DNA of 64,000 bases from Lucinisca nassula. Lineage: Eukaryota; Mollusca; Bivalvia; Lucinida; Lucinidae. Made by a program: the position numbers and the translations under genes. Below the pieces are notes generated by a model. That model was not told the origin of the DNA, did not search any database, and saw nothing but the letters and a program-made list of their open reading frames with translations. The stretch is taken from contig OY757012.1 in NCBI GenBank assembly GCA_963580285.1, positions 165,466,652-165,530,651 of the forward strand, given 5' to 3'. Positions 11,773-25,400 of the stretch are shown piece after piece (the first letter of the stretch is position 1; the number at the start of each line of letters is the position of its first letter).

Positions 11773-12014
11773 TTAAGGAGAATGGGAACACCTGGCAGAT
11801 TTTTGCGCCATTTTTCAAAGGGAAACAACTTTCGGGACTTCCTGTTCACTTTTCTATAAGCCCAGCCACACTGAAAAAAGGGGTCTACTCTTAAAGGAAA
11901 GAATTTGCTCCTGAGGAGCAAATTCTTTCCTTAAGAGTTTACCTCTATTTCCATGAGAAACTAAAAAACTTTTGCAGGAGTTGCCTCCCCTGAAGTTGTT
12001 CCCATTCCCCTTAA
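11773..12014. repeat. Family H MITE, TTAA-flanked palindrome
   Basis: TTAA at both ends, with termini GGAGAATGGGAACACCT and its complement. Central hairpin AAGGAAAGAATTTGCTCCTG with complement. Other copies: 12920, 55573 (whole), and 16393, 25711, 33040, 42058 (partial). Confidence 0.85.
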
Positions 12015-12104
12015 ATATCTGCCAGTTGTAACCATTGTTCCAGATCAGGATGTGTACTGAGGATAATTTTGGGGTAGCTTTCCATATTTCTCCATTAAAG
12101 TACA

Positions 12105-12430
12105 TGTGGTGGGCTCTTGTTCGAATCGTCTCATTGAGGCTTGTGACAATTCTAACAAGTACCCATGTGTATCATAAATTTCTAACAAAGTATGTTTCTG
12201 TTAACCCTTATCTTACTGTTCACGACAACCCTATATTTGCAAACAGTGTAGATCCAGATCAGCCACCTGATCAGGATCTACACTGTTTGGCATTCAGTTT
12301 ATGAATTTGTAGCAATAAAATACATCAAGTAATTTGATTGGTTGATAGACAGAAATGGGTGTGGCTTAAATGAATATTCAGCAAGATAAGGGTCAAGAAT
12401 TAAGGAAAATCATCCCTTATTATCCTCAGC
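12105..12430. repeat. J-core MITE split by a family A MITE
   Basis: GAATCGTCTCATTGAGG and AACAAGTACCCATG on the left and AAGGAAAATCATCCC on the right resemble a J/K element. The family A copy at 12201-12396 interrupts it. Confidence 0.5.
12201..12396. repeat. Family A MITE
   Basis: TTAACCCTTATCTTACTG at the left and AGCAAGATAAGGGTCAA at the right (last TTAA mutated). Shared hairpin core present. It is inverted relative to 479-691. Confidence 0.8.
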
Positions 12431-12496
12431 ATTCTTTATCTAGAACTATGGACTATCCTTTCCCAATCATTATAGCACCAAACATGACAATGGCCC

Positions 12497-12796
12497 CCGC
12501 CCGTCAGGGCTTGAAGAAATAGATGGGCTGCATGAGGCTTCTACACAGAGATGAAACCAACCTGCACACGAGTACTGGTAAACAGCTTAGAGGATCTAAG
12601 CCTGCCCAGGCAAAGTGGTGCGAGTCGGCCCGGCCATGCTTATAAACCCTATTGGTTTCATTGGGCAGCAGGGCTTGAGATGTGATTTCATCTCAATGTT
12701 GGGTAAAAGTCCCACAAAATTGGAAGCAGCGTCTCCAAAATGACCTGTACATTGTTGACGGGGATGTTAAACCTCAAATCAAACAAACAAAACCAA
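12497..12796 (+). repeat. Family E SINE-like repeat
   Basis: Consensus features: GGGGCTTGAAGAAATAGATG-like start, GAGTACTGGTAAACCGCTTA, AGCCTGCCCAGGCAAAG, TGGTTTCATTGGGCGGCAGG, ACTCTCAATGTCGGG-like part, then GTTAAACCTCAAATCAAACA tail. No tRNA head was recognised. Ten copies are in this window. Confidence 0.8.
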
Positions 12797-12919
12797 ACAT
12801 GACAGATGTCATTTTTAGTTGCGTTTTTTTTTTTTTTTTCTTATTTTTCAGTGAAAATAATGCTTGTTGTTTCATCCTGAAAAATAAGAAAAAAAACTTT
12901 AGAATACCATGTTGATGAT

Positions 12920-13143
12920 GTAAGGGAAATGGATACACCTTCAGATGATGCAACTCTTGCTCCTGTCTCCCATGTTAATTGCGGTCAACTCTTAAAGGAA
13001 AGAATTTGCTCCATTCTTTCATTTAAGAGTAGACCCCTTTTTCAGTGGGACACAGCTTATAGAAAAACAAACAGGAAGTCCCAGAAGTTGTCTCCCTTTG
13101 AAACATGGCAGAAAAATCTGCCAGGTGTTCTTATTCCCCTTAA
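12920..13143. repeat. Family H MITE
   Basis: Left end degraded (TAAGGGAAATGGATACACC). Right end CCAGGTGTTCTTATTCCCCT then TTAA at 13140-13143, which is also the left TTAA of the next element. Confidence 0.75.
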
Positions 13144-13688
13144 AGGTGCATTATTGAGCTACCGGGTCTCAAATTTTTTTTCTGGTTTTTATCTTCAATT
13201 CATACTCCTTTGTCATGTGTACACTTTTGGAGCCAAATACAGCTTCAGAACTTTGTGAAAATGGTCGTTTTCATTCGTGTTTACCCTTCGCTCTGAACAA
13301 GTGTTCGGAATTTCTGTTCTAAAAATAAATCTGTCACTTAACACATACATGGTGACAGTATCGTCTCTGAGTGTCGTTACTTATGGCATGGTATTCAGCA
13401 TCATATTTTTTTTCCAATTCAGGCATGACCTAAGCAAACAAGGCCAAAAATGAACGTCGCATAACGTCATATATGGGGATTCTATTTTTGTCACGAACTA
13501 AAAATAGATCTAACTAGTGTTCGAAACCTAGTTAGGAAATCCCTCTCAAACTCGTTTACCTGTCATCATAATTGTTCGCATCTTTGCATAAAATGCAGTC
13601 ATTTGTATTGTTTTAAAGAAAAATACTGGCTATGTGTATTTTATTTTTGGAAGCATTTTTTACCGATAGCTCAATAATGCACCTTTAA
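13140..13688. mobile_element. TTAA-flanked DNA element with 24 bp inverted ends
   Basis: Left TTAA + AGGTGCATTATTGAGCTAC; right TAGCTCAATAATGCACCT + TTAA. TTAA target and these termini suggest a piggyBac or Kolobok-type non-autonomous element (inference). It lies just 43 bp past the NDUFAF5 stop codon, so it may be part of that gene's 3' untranslated region. Confidence 0.75.
13640..13645 (-). promoter_or_regulatory. Candidate NDUFAF5 polyadenylation signal
   Basis: AATAAA on the minus strand, about 87 bp past the stop codon and inside the element at 13140-13688. If used, the signal is supplied by a mobile element. No transcript evidence is available here. Confidence 0.4.
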
Positions 13689-13731
13689 GGGACAAGTAAT
13701 AAAATGATAATGCTAAACATGTATTAAGACA

Positions 13732-13860
13732 TCAGGTATCTTCTTGTGGCGGTTTTGGTTTGTCTTTGTCTCTCAGTTCCTGGAGGTCATGTGCCAGTTG
13801 GTCTAAACGAGACAGATCTTTCAGTGACACCTGACCGGAGCCACGCTTTGCTGCTTTTGC
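13732..13860 (-). CDS. NDUFAF5: NDUFAF5 terminal exon j
   Basis: 129 bp including TGA, acceptor TTTTTTTTCAG. Encodes [20 protein letters not shown] and a charged, proline-rich end ([11 protein letters not shown]). Aligns with human [20 protein letters not shown]. Confidence 0.93.
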   Translation of the reverse strand, partial: AKAAKRGSGQVSLKDLSRLDQLAHDLQELRDKDKPKPPQEDT

Positions 13861-16800
13861 CTGAAAAAAAAATAATAATAGCATAAACTTATTTGAAACA
13901 AGAGGCCCATGGGCCACTACGGTCACCAGAGGTCATGTGGTTTATACCCTATGCAGGCATGGTGCCCATTTTGGTCATGTGACTACAATCCCATGAATTA
14001 CTTTCATTGCCTCATCCCATAGAGGCTTTTCATGTAATTTCATTTCAATCAAGGTCAACCAAAGGTCATCATTTGAATTAACTTGGCAGCACCCAAGTTC
14101 CAGATGCTGCATGCCAAGTTTCAAGGTCATCCGTCATTTGGTTCCTGAGAAGAAAATTTGTAAAGGTTTTTACCATATATGGCCATGGCAGCCATCTTGG
14201 TCGTGGACATCTTGGTCATATGACCATGAACAAACTTTCTTTCCCTCAACCACATGGAATTTAGTATCAATTGGCCCAGCAGCTTCTGAAAACATGTCTG
14301 AAAATGTTGACACAGAGGCGGACACCAATGATTGTCTATACTGCTGCTCTGTGAGCTAAAACACATGTATACTTTTATGGGTTTACTGTTTTTCAATCAA
14401 CCAAAAGGCTACGGGTATAGATTTACAAAAAAGTAATTGTATGGCTAAAGTCCATGAGACTAGAACTGACCAATTAACTGAAACTGCATGAAAATTAGGC
14501 TTAACCATTATCCTGCTGAGAATGACAACACTTCATTTTCTAAGAAGCCATCTGATCAGGGATCTACACTGTTTGTAATTCAGCATTCGCACCCACCCAT
14601 TGGGGCTTGAAGAAATAGATCAGCTGCATGATGCTTTCACGCAGAGCTTAAACCGACCCGCACACGAGTACTGGTAAACCGCTTAGAGGATCTATTCTTG
14701 CACACCAGACAAGGAAATCCGTGATTTTACCCTGGGATAGAAATTTATGTTCTGACCCTGGTGTTCCGACCCCAAATCGAATATAATCGCGTGTTTGATA
14801 AATGCATTGGTTGATTACAACCTCATGCGCGGCGTCGTCATGCGTGACGTCACTAAACATTCCTGTTGTGTCATCACAAAATGGCGGACGTCGGTAACCG
14901 AAGTGACTGCAGCATTAAAAATCCGCTTTAAGAAATGGAAGGTATTCAAGAAAAAGAATCCAATATGGGTGTGACGGGTGGATAGAAAAATCCGTCCATC
15001 TGGATCACTGTCCAGCATCACTCGGCAAGCCTCGTGATGCCGGACAGTGCCCCTCGGGGCGGATTTTTCAATCCACCCCTCACACCCATATAAGATTCTT
15101 ATAAGCCTGCCCAGGCAATGCGGTGCGAGGTGGTTCAATAAAAGAAAGAAAATGGCAAATTAAAGGGTTTGCAAGATGTATGTCCCAATAATTTAAACAA
15201 AACTCAAAACTTTAGTGTAAGAAAATTGAGAAGTGTATATTTACCTGAGAGGGATCTGGTTTCCAGCCAATAAAATATATCACCTGGTAAGTGGCAGGTA
15301 CGCCATCATCACTGCCATACATCTCTGAAAAGGAATTAACCCTTTTTGTACTAAATGGAATCTTCCTCCTTATATATAGCAGGAGTTCATTTCAAAATTT
15401 AGGGGTGTCAGGTTATGTTTTCTACAACATTTGTTTGGAAAATGGCTGAACTTTTTGCAAACAGTGAAGGCCCTGATCAGATGCGGCGTCTGATCTGGGC
15501 CTGCACTGTTTGCCAGGGTACCCGTTGTGGGGTTTTGGGTACTAAATGGGTTAACATACTGAATGATACAATCATTTATGACAAACTTGGAAGACATTTT
15601 ATTGGTCATTAATGTATTAACCCATTCTTAGCTGAAAACTGGTCAAAGGGACATACGGATCAGGGTCTACACTTGTTGATAACAGGATTTTCCATAAAAA
15701 AAAATAGAATACTGTAGAACTTCAATGGCTTGGACCCCGATGGCTTGCTTACCATTGATGAGTCGAACCCGTTCTTGAATCCCTAAGGAAATCATCTACA
15801 AAAGAAATAGTGGAGGATAATTAAGGAGATTTTCGTCTTTTATCTTGCCAATGTATGCTGTGTGTACTCTTTAGAATCGCCTTGATGAGACCATTCTTAT
15901 GAGAACACAGCATACATTTTCATTATATAACACCAAAAAGATATCCAAAAGTATTTCGCTATACCTCCTGGCAGTAATTCTCAATGGCTCAAACTATCCT
16001 GTCTCGAACAGATTTTCGAGGCAACAAAGATGTTCGAGCCATTGAAGTTCGACTATAGAAAGGAGAAAATAGACCCAACACCCTTAAATGACAAATGGAC
16101 GTGTCCAAAATATAACAGTGGATGTGTGTGTGTGAATTCTGGTTTAATGTCGCTTTCAACAATTTTTCACGACGGTGTATGGTTGCAACAGGGAGCTCAA
16201 TGCTCACTTTTATAGTGCTGCCTCACTGAAGTATCATGTCCCAGACACATTACATGATACCACACCCAGTCACATTATCCTGACACTGGCCCGAGATCGA
16301 ACCCGTGACCTCCCGTTCCCCGGAGTGGACACTCTACCAACTGAGCTATCGGGGCCGGTAACAGTGGAAGAGTCCACCAGTACACAAGGGTTAAGGGAAT
16401 GGGCACACCTTCAGGGAAAGTCACTACTTCTACAAGGTTTTTATCTCCCTATCTGGGACAGCCTTTGCCTGTGACCCTGTTTCCAGAAGGGGTGAGTAAG
16501 TGAATAAGTAAAAAGTTGTCTATTCTTGTAGAATGACGGAAAATGTTCAAGGTTATTCATTCCCCAAAACAAAGAAATTTTCAGATGAACATGTGACAGT
16601 GTTAAACGTTTCACCCAAAATACAGGAGAGATATACTCAACTTCAACAGCTTTAACTCCTTCGGAACCACAAAAATGCTCAAGCGAGGAATAGTTTGAGC
16701 CAATGAGAGCTAATTATAGCACCAGACCATGAGGCATAATGGGAACAATATTTTTAAAGGAATGCTGTGTAATAATTAACCCTTTTTATACCAAATGGAA

Positions 16801-19800
16801 TCTTCCTCCTTATATACAGCAGGAGTCCATTCCAAAATGTAGGGATGTCAGGCTGTGATTTCTTCAAAATATATTTGGAAAATAGCTGAACATTTTGCAA
16901 ACAGTATACGCCTTGATCAGACGCCGAGTTCTGCAGCGTCTGATCTGTGCCTGCACTGTTTGCCAGGGTACCCGTTTTTGGGTTTCTGGTACAAAATGGG
17001 TTAATACTGCCTCATTGAGTTGATTCTAATGAGTACACTCAACACCCTTTCCATAGGGGCTTGGAGAAATAGACTAGGCTGCATGGTGCTTCCACGCAGA
17101 GCTGAAACTGACCACATATGAGTACTGGTAAACCGCTTAGAAGGACTAAGCCTGCCTAGGCAAAGTGATGCGAGTCAGACTGGCCAATGCACATAAGACT
17201 TTTGGTTTCATTGGGTGGCAGGGCTTGAGATGTCTTTTCATCTCTATGTCGGGTAAAAGTCCAACAATATTGGAAGCAACATCTCCTAAATAGTGTTGAC
17301 AGGGATGTTAACAAGAAAAACGCCAAATGGCATTATGGACGGGTTTTTCAGGGTTAACCAAAAGGTAAACCGGGATGCGTTGCCAGGCCGGCCGCCCTCC
17401 CCGCCTGCCCGCACGGACATCGCTATTTTAAAGGACGGAATTTTTCCTTGAAAAACCCGTCCAAAAATTCCAATTTCCCACAAAAATGTTGCTCCTTGGC
17501 ATCACCTTGAAATAAAGGTTAACCAAAAGGTAAACCTGAAATTGAAAAATTATATGTTTCCAAAAATGCCAATTTCCCACAAAAATGTTGTTCCTGTGTG
17601 GAAATAATGGATTGCATATGAAAGTGAACCACCCAATAAAACAACAGTCCTAGTATGAAAGCAATCTTGAGGATAATAAAGGTAATACTTAACTTTGAAA
17701 AAAGGTTTACCAAAAGGTAAACCGGGATACGGATGCCCGAAAAATGCCGATTTCCCACAAAAATATTGCTCCTTTGTGTAAATAATGGATTGCATATGAA
17801 AGTGAACCCCCCAATTAAACAACAACCCTAATATGAAAGCAATCCAGTGGATAATAAAGGTAATACATAACTTTGAAAAAAGGTTAACCGGGACACGGCC
17901 GCCCGCCCACCCATCCGCACAGACTTCGCTGTTCTAAAGGATGGAATTTTTCCTTGAAAAACCTGTCCAAAAATAGAAGTGACCCAAAGACAAACCATAA
18001 CAAAAATACACCGGGACAGAAGAACCTCAATTCAAACAAATTGCTATTCCTATCAACACTATTAATGTCCTGCCCCCAACCCATCGGGGCTTGAAGAAAC
18101 AGATGGACTGCATGATGCTTCCAGGAGATCTGAAACCATTCGCACACTAGTACTGGTAAACTGCTTACAGGTTGTAAGCCTGTCCAGGAACCGAGGTGCG
18201 AGTCCGACCGTCCATGCTTATAAACCCTATTGGTTTCATTGGGCGACAGGGCTTGAGATGTCATTTCAATATCGGGTAAAAGTCCCACAAAAATGGAAGC
18301 AACGTCTCCAAAATGACCTATATTGTGTTGACGGGGACCTTAAACCTCAAATCAAACAAACAAACAAAAAACTATTAATGTCATTCTAAAGATGTGGTTT
18401 CCATTTTTTTTTTGGGACCTTTACCAAACATTGAGCTAAAATGACATCTCCAGCCATACCGCCCAAAGAAACACCCAAGGGATGGTCCGACTTGCACCAT
18501 TTGCACAAAATAAGAAAAAAAAAAAACCCAACATATATTGATATCTGCTCCTACAGGAAGTATTCCCTAGAGACTACCTACAATCTATGTTTTGTGCAAT
18601 ATGAAAAAGATCAGGATTTTTTATCTAAAAATTTTCATTTTTGGTGGGAAATTTCTCAATATATTGAATAGGTGTGTTTTTGTAATGTTCACAGGGACAG
18701 AGAAGGGTGTACTCTGCTGAGTAGGTATGTTGGCAGATATGAGTATCCTCTTCAGATCTGTCTGAAGACCTGTTTGCACTGCCAAAGATTAGGAGATTAT
18801 AAACTTAGATGTCATTAGTCAATTATCATTAAATTGCTGATCTTTTCATATGGCAAACCTGCTTATATTTTTGCTGAAAAAATGTGAGAAGCTTTTGCAA
18901 ATACAAAACTTACTCACATTTTTCCAGCAAAAATACAAGAATAATAGGCACTGTACTCAGTTTACAATTTGATCACTAACAAGCTCGTAAGCTAACAATG
19001 TGCTCTGAACAACTGGGCCCTGGTGTCTAATAGTGTAAGGAACCTTCTCATTATTTAGCTCATACCAATAAAACCAAGACCTACCTTTATATATCGCAGT
19101 AGCTGCTGCTATTGTGTCTCTGTGTAACATAGGTTTACGGGACCAGGCACAGTTGTTCTCACCCATACCTGTAGATATACCAGACTTTAAAACTGTGGTT
19201 TGCAAGGGGGCAGACAATAAATGAGTAATGAAGATAATTTTGGGATTGTTTTTCTTATTTCCACATAAAAATGTATGTTGTGGATACTCGACAGATTTGC
19301 CTCTCGAGGTAATTCTAAAACGTATCCATAGCATTTGTTTGTAATAAGAAATAAGGAAAATTATTCATCAATTATCTTCACTTCTCCTTACCTGGAGCTA
19401 CGGAATACCATAAAAATCCTAAAAAAATTGGATAACTTGAGTAGTTGCTATAATTCTCCTAAAATTGTAACAAATTTGTTTCACAATCCACCAAGGTCTC
19501 CAAAAGGTGCAGACAGAATGGCAAGCACATAGACCCTGATCAGTCTGCAGGAACTGGGTCTTGTGCGCGGCACATCATTGTGACCCAATACAGTGTTTTG
19601 TACAGTAGCATGAAGATAGTTCTAACGGTTACCAAGTTATAGAGTGTACAAGAATGTTTATACAAAAATTAACAAGGCAGCGCATGCGATACAAATCCCT
19701 TCGCACAAGACAACTTTGTGTGTGGAAAACACTGAACTGGCAAAAGTCCAACTTGCTTGAGATATTATCATTTGCAACATTTGTTTAAAGTTTATTTAAA

Positions 19801-22383
19801 ATCCGTCAATAAATGTCGGTTCTAGAGTGAGGACAATGTTTCTCTAAAAATAGCCATTGTGACCTTGACTTGAGGCCATGACCTTGAAAGTTGATCTTGC
19901 TCGAGATATTTTCAGAAGCATCTTTTGTGTGAAGTTATATTAAAATCCATCAATAAATGTAGGCAGTAGAGCGATGACAAAGTTTTTCTAAAAATAGCCA
20001 TAGTGACCTTGACCTTGAGGCCATGACCTTGAAAGTCGAACTCACTCGAGATATTATAATAAGCAACATTTGTGTGAATTTATAATCAAAATCTGTTAAA
20101 TTCTCAATTAATGTAGGGGCTACAGCGATCAAAGTTTTTCTAAAAATAGCCACAATGACCTGGCCATGACCTTGAAAGTCAAAGCAACTTGAGATATTGT
20201 CATAAGAAATATTTGTGAAAAGTTCTATTAAAATCCATCTAAAATTGTAGGCGCTAGAGCAATGAAATTTTTTTTCTAAATATAGCCACAGTGACCTTGA
20301 CGCAATGACCTTAAAAGCGAACTTGCTTGAGAAATTATCGTAAGTAACATTTGTGTGAAGTTATATTAAAATCTGCTAATAAGTGTAGGCGCTAGAGCAA
20401 TGACACAGTTTTTCTAAAAATAGCCACAGTGACCTTGACCCCATGACCTTGAAAGTCTAACTCTCTTGAGATATTATCATAAGCAGCTTATGTGAAGTTA
20501 TATTAAAATTGGTCAATAAAAGAAGGCGCAAGAGCTATGACAAAGTTTTTCTGAAAATAGCCACATGGACCTTGACCTTGAGACCATGACCTTGAAAGGC
20601 AAACTCTCTCGAGATATAGTCTTAAGGAACATTTGGTTGAAGTCATATTGAAATTGGTCAATAAATGTAGGCGCTAGAGCAATGACAAAGATTGTGACCT
20701 TAACCTTGAGGCCACAACCTTAAAAGTCGAACTTGCTCGAGATATTGTCATAAGGAACATTTGTGTGAAATTATATTGAAAGCGGTGAAGTAATATACTG
20801 GAAGGTGCTAAAGCGATGACAAAGTTTTTCTAAAAATAGCCACAGTGACCTTGACCTTTAGACCACGACCTTGAAAGACGAACTCGTTTGAGATATTGTC
20901 AAAAGGAACATTTGTGCGAAGTTATATAGAAATCAGTAAAAAAATGTACGCGCGAGAGCAATGACAAAGTTTTTCTAAAAATAGCCACAGTGACCTTGAC
21001 CTTGAGGCCATGACCTTGAAAGTCAAACTCGCTCGAGATATTGTCATAAGGAACATTTGTGTGCAGTTATATTAAAATCGGTGAAGAAATGTAGGCACTA
21101 GAGCTATGACGAAGTTTTTCTAAAAATAGCCACAGTGACCTTGACCTTGAAACCATGACCTTGAAAGTCGAACTCGCTTGAGATATTGTCATAAGGAACA
21201 TTTGTTTGAAGTTATATTGAAATCGGTGAAGAAATGTAAGCACTAGAGCGATGACAAAGTTATTCTAAAAATAGCAACAGTGACCTTGATCTTAAGGCCA
21301 TGACCTTGAAAGTCGAACTCGCTAAAGATATTGTCATAAGGAACATTTGTGTGAAGATATATTGAAACAGGTGAAGAAATGAAGGGGCAAGAGCGATGAC
21401 AACGTTTTTCTAAAACTAGCCACAGTGACCTTGACCTTGAGGTCATGACCTTGAAAGTCGATCTCGCTCGAGATGTTGTCATAAGGAACATTTGTGTGAA
21501 GATACTTTAAAATTGGTCAAAAAATGTAGGCGCTAGAGCGATGACAACAGTATGTACGCACGTACAGGACAAATGCTATATCCCCCTCACAACTATGTAG
21601 TGCGAGGGGATAATTAAAGGGGCATAATTCAGAAACTAAGAAAGAAGGAACAATCATTCTTGTGTGCAACAATTCTTCTTGCCCTAATACATATTCCTAA
21701 TATGAAATAAAGGCATTGCCTTTTGAGCAAACACACTCATTTACACCCTCAAGTAGTTAATAGGTATTGATCTCTGATGCTAGAGACCCCCGGTTCAGTT
21801 CCCGGCAGCAACAATAAAGTTTGGTATCCGAACATAGGAGCATGGTAGCTCAGTGGTTAGTGTACTTGCTTATCATACAAGAGGCCCTTGATTCGTACCG
21901 GCAGCGGTAATAAAATCGAGGTGTCCGAACACGCTCCACTCATTTGCAGGGATGTATGCCACAAAGTGCACCGTCATTCGCAACGTCAACTGGAGGTCCC
22001 TATGCAGGGAGAACCATCCCCTGCGCAGGTAAAAGATCCCTACCGTAATTACAAGATTACTGTGAAGGCTTTCATCCTGCAAACCTGGCGTGTCTGTAAT
22101 GTACACCTGCACGTAATCCTCGTGGGGGAGGAGGTATTGCTGTATAAAAAGAAAGACTGAATATTAGTGTAGAACACCAAAATACCAATAGTGGGAGCTC
22201 AGTGGTTAGTGCACTTGCCTCTGATGCTAGAGACCCCCGGTTTGATTCCAGGCAGCGACAATAAAATTTGGTATCTGAACATGTTCCACTGGCATCATTT
22301 GTAGGGATGAACGCCATAAAGGGCACTGTCCATTAGATCGAGACGTTAACTGGAGCCCCCCTGCCCACCCCCCCCCCCCGACC

Positions 22384-22464
<81 letters not shown>

Positions 22465-25400
22465 TACAGCTTACTCTGACCAAAGTTTAAGACACCGTCG
22501 CTCATGACTTTAACAAGGTGTTTGACAAAGTTCCACATGAATGGCTTGTGCACTGTCAAGCTTAGACACAACAAAATCCAGAGCTTCCTGACCAGACCTG
22601 GTAAAAGGCCTGATTACACGACTGTCCCAGCTGTATCCGGTGTCCCTCAAGGTGCCATTCTCAGACCTTTGTTGTTCTGCCCATGCATAAATGACCTGCC
22701 ACAGAAAGTCAGCTCTGGAGTTCTAATGACAGCCTTTTATATCACAATATCTCAAAAATGGTTGATACGCAGCGCTTCAGAGGGATCTTGACAGACTACA
22801 GCAATGCCTATAATGGAATACAGACTGGCAAAAGTCTTTTGAATCCAACCAAATGTGCGACAGCCAGGGTAACAAAATGGAGAACAGAAGTGAAGGCAAT
22901 GATCAGGAAACCTGGTCGAAGATTTGGAGCAACTTGCATGTTCAAGATACACAGCCATGAACTGTCAATCTTAAAGATTTGTCTAAATCGCGACCGGCCC
23001 CGGTAGCTCAGTTGGTAGAGTGTCCGCTCCGGGGAACGGGAGGTCACGGGTTAGATCTAAAATGTATTTATATGATCTGTTGTGTGGCAAAGGTGACGGG
23101 AGTCCAACTCATATTGACTTACAGTTGGGCAAGGCCTGCTGTCCTTGCAGCAGGTAGGAGTAGCGGGGGAACATTGTTGCTTCTGTTTGTACACTTTTAT
23201 TCATTTTCCCCTTTCTCCCTCTTTCCCACACCTCTCTTCTCCTCTACTACCTCTTCTATCTCTGTAGTCCCTTTCTCTGAGAGATGACTCCAAATGACCC
23301 AACAGGTTTGATGTGTCATTAAACCCAAAACTATTGTTGAGCCTTCTCGCCACTATGCACATAACCTTAGTATGATGATGTTCCAGTGTTGGTCCTGTGT
23401 GCACTTCATGGGAGGAAATTAGATAGGGTGACCCAGTAAGTTTGCAGCACGGACACTAAAGTATCCTGAAGCACTAGCATTATGCTATGGATTTAGGGCT
23501 CATTAGCATTTTGTAAATCTTAGGAAGGTAGGAATGCACAGATAGCCAGGTAGCTCATTGTGTCTCTTACTATTCCCAGGGCTTTATTCTACACCCCTGA
23601 GTGTTTGTGAAAAGTTTTAATTGCTTGGCCGGACGAGAAGCGCTTTCCTCCCAACCGAAATCTCCGGCAAATGCTCCGGTAACTTGTGGGACCATCGCGG
23701 TGCTGGATTTTACCGGCAAACCTTTTCGGCTCAGTGCGTGACGTAGTTTCGAAACTTTCCCGCGACCAAACTTCAACGTTTGACGCAACGGTCTCTCGAA
23801 GGTAGAAATCCGCAGGTAGCCAAATATTACTATTCCCAGGGCTTTATTTTATTCCCGAGTAATAATTTGTGAAAAGTTGTACTTTCTTGGCCAGACGAGC
23901 AGTGCTTTCCACCCCAACGAGAATCCCTGGAAAATGCTTCGGTAAATGCTCCGGTAACTCGTTGCTCCAAGCTTGGTGCTAGGTTTTAACCGGCTAACAT
24001 TTTCGGCTCAGTGCGGTACGTTTCAGTTCATTGAAACGCGCGACGCAGTTTCGAAACTTTCCCGCGATCAAACTTCAGCGTTTAATGCAACGGTCTTCGA
24101 AAATAGCTTTTTAAAATTATTTCGACGCTTTTTGTGTTTCTTTTGTAACTCATTTTGGTTTTGAGAAGCAATTTTTGGATGTGAATACAATTCTCATGAA
24201 CTCTGTAAAGATGGCGGATTATCGCGAGAAATTGAACAAGATTCCAGGCGAGATTTGGGTGCCTAAGTATGTTGTTCCAGCCTCTCTACAGTAAAGCAAA
24301 CACTTTATGTGTTTGCTCTAAAGTTGCATGAAGATATCCATAATGGTTACTGAGTTATGGAGCGCACAAGAATGTTTACAGATGAACAGACGGTTAGTGA
24401 CAGGCCCTAATACGACTGTTTTTTCTGAATGGGCATACTAAAAGCATTAGACTTTATTCTGTAACAATGTAAGGTAGTGCTATATGCACAGAATTTTTTT
24501 CAGTTCAGCTAGGGTCGAACAAGCAATTTCTAGCACAGAAGTCAACCACTTAAACTATTCATCAAAGGTGATTTATTGGATTAAAACACAAGAGATTCTA
24601 TTCCTAAAGGAATAAAAGATAGTGGAATACTGTGTATATATACATCAGTGGGTAGCTGGTGATTTGTTCTGATAACGCAATGCCTTGATCAATTCATTTT
24701 TGGGTTGACTACATACCCAAAAACAATCAATCAAGGCATTTTGAACCCTTGTGGGTCATTTTTTGTCGTCTCCCAAAGGAAGGGAGAAGAGACACAAGAG
24801 GAGGAGGAGGTGAAAATGAGGGAAATGAATGGAAGTGCAGAATCAGAAGAACTAACAACACTACCTTTCTACCCTTACAGGCCTAGTCCAACTGTAAGAC
24901 AATATCAGTTGGATCCCCTAGTGATGGGATACACGTTACCTATGCCTCAACCAACCACCCCTATAAGTCCTCGAACACAATTGGCTTGTTTACCATAGTT
25001 AATTCATTCTTGATCTTGAGTCCCTATAGAATATTTCCCATACCTCCATATTTAGGATAATTTTGAGATTTTTTTTTCTTATTTTCTTATTTTGCTGTAT
25101 GTACTTGTTAGAACTGCCGCATTCTAATGAGTACACACAACATAAATGCCCCCACCCATCAGGGCTTGGAGAAATAGATCAGGCTGCAAGGTGCTTCCAT
25201 GCAGAGCTGATTCTGACCACACCTGAGTACTGGTAAACCACTTAGGACTAAGCCCCTGCCCAGGCAAAGTGTTGGGAGTTGGGACTGTCCAATGCAAATA
25301 AGCATTTTGGTCTGGTCGGCAGGGCTTGAGATGTCATTTCATCTCAATGTCGGGTAAAAGTCTCACAAAATTGGAAGCAATGTCTCCAAAATGACCTAAA

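Noticed and set aside
15415..15612. ORF with a Phe-Ala-Asn-Ser and Ala-Cys-Thr-Val-Cys-Gln-Gly pattern that recurs in several places
   Set aside because: It is the translation of the family B hairpin (also at 3842, 43038, 60000 and 63204). Recurrence comes from the MITE copies, not from a protein family.
18957..19334. 125-codon minus ORF taken as one exon
   Set aside because: Only 19085-19168 matches NDUFAF5; the rest is intron sequence beyond good splice sites, so the ORF was trimmed to exon h.
19795..21545. Regular repeats considered as a CRISPR array
   Set aside because: Units are 145 bp, contiguous, and diverged throughout with no spacer and repeat structure. The DNA is eukaryotic.
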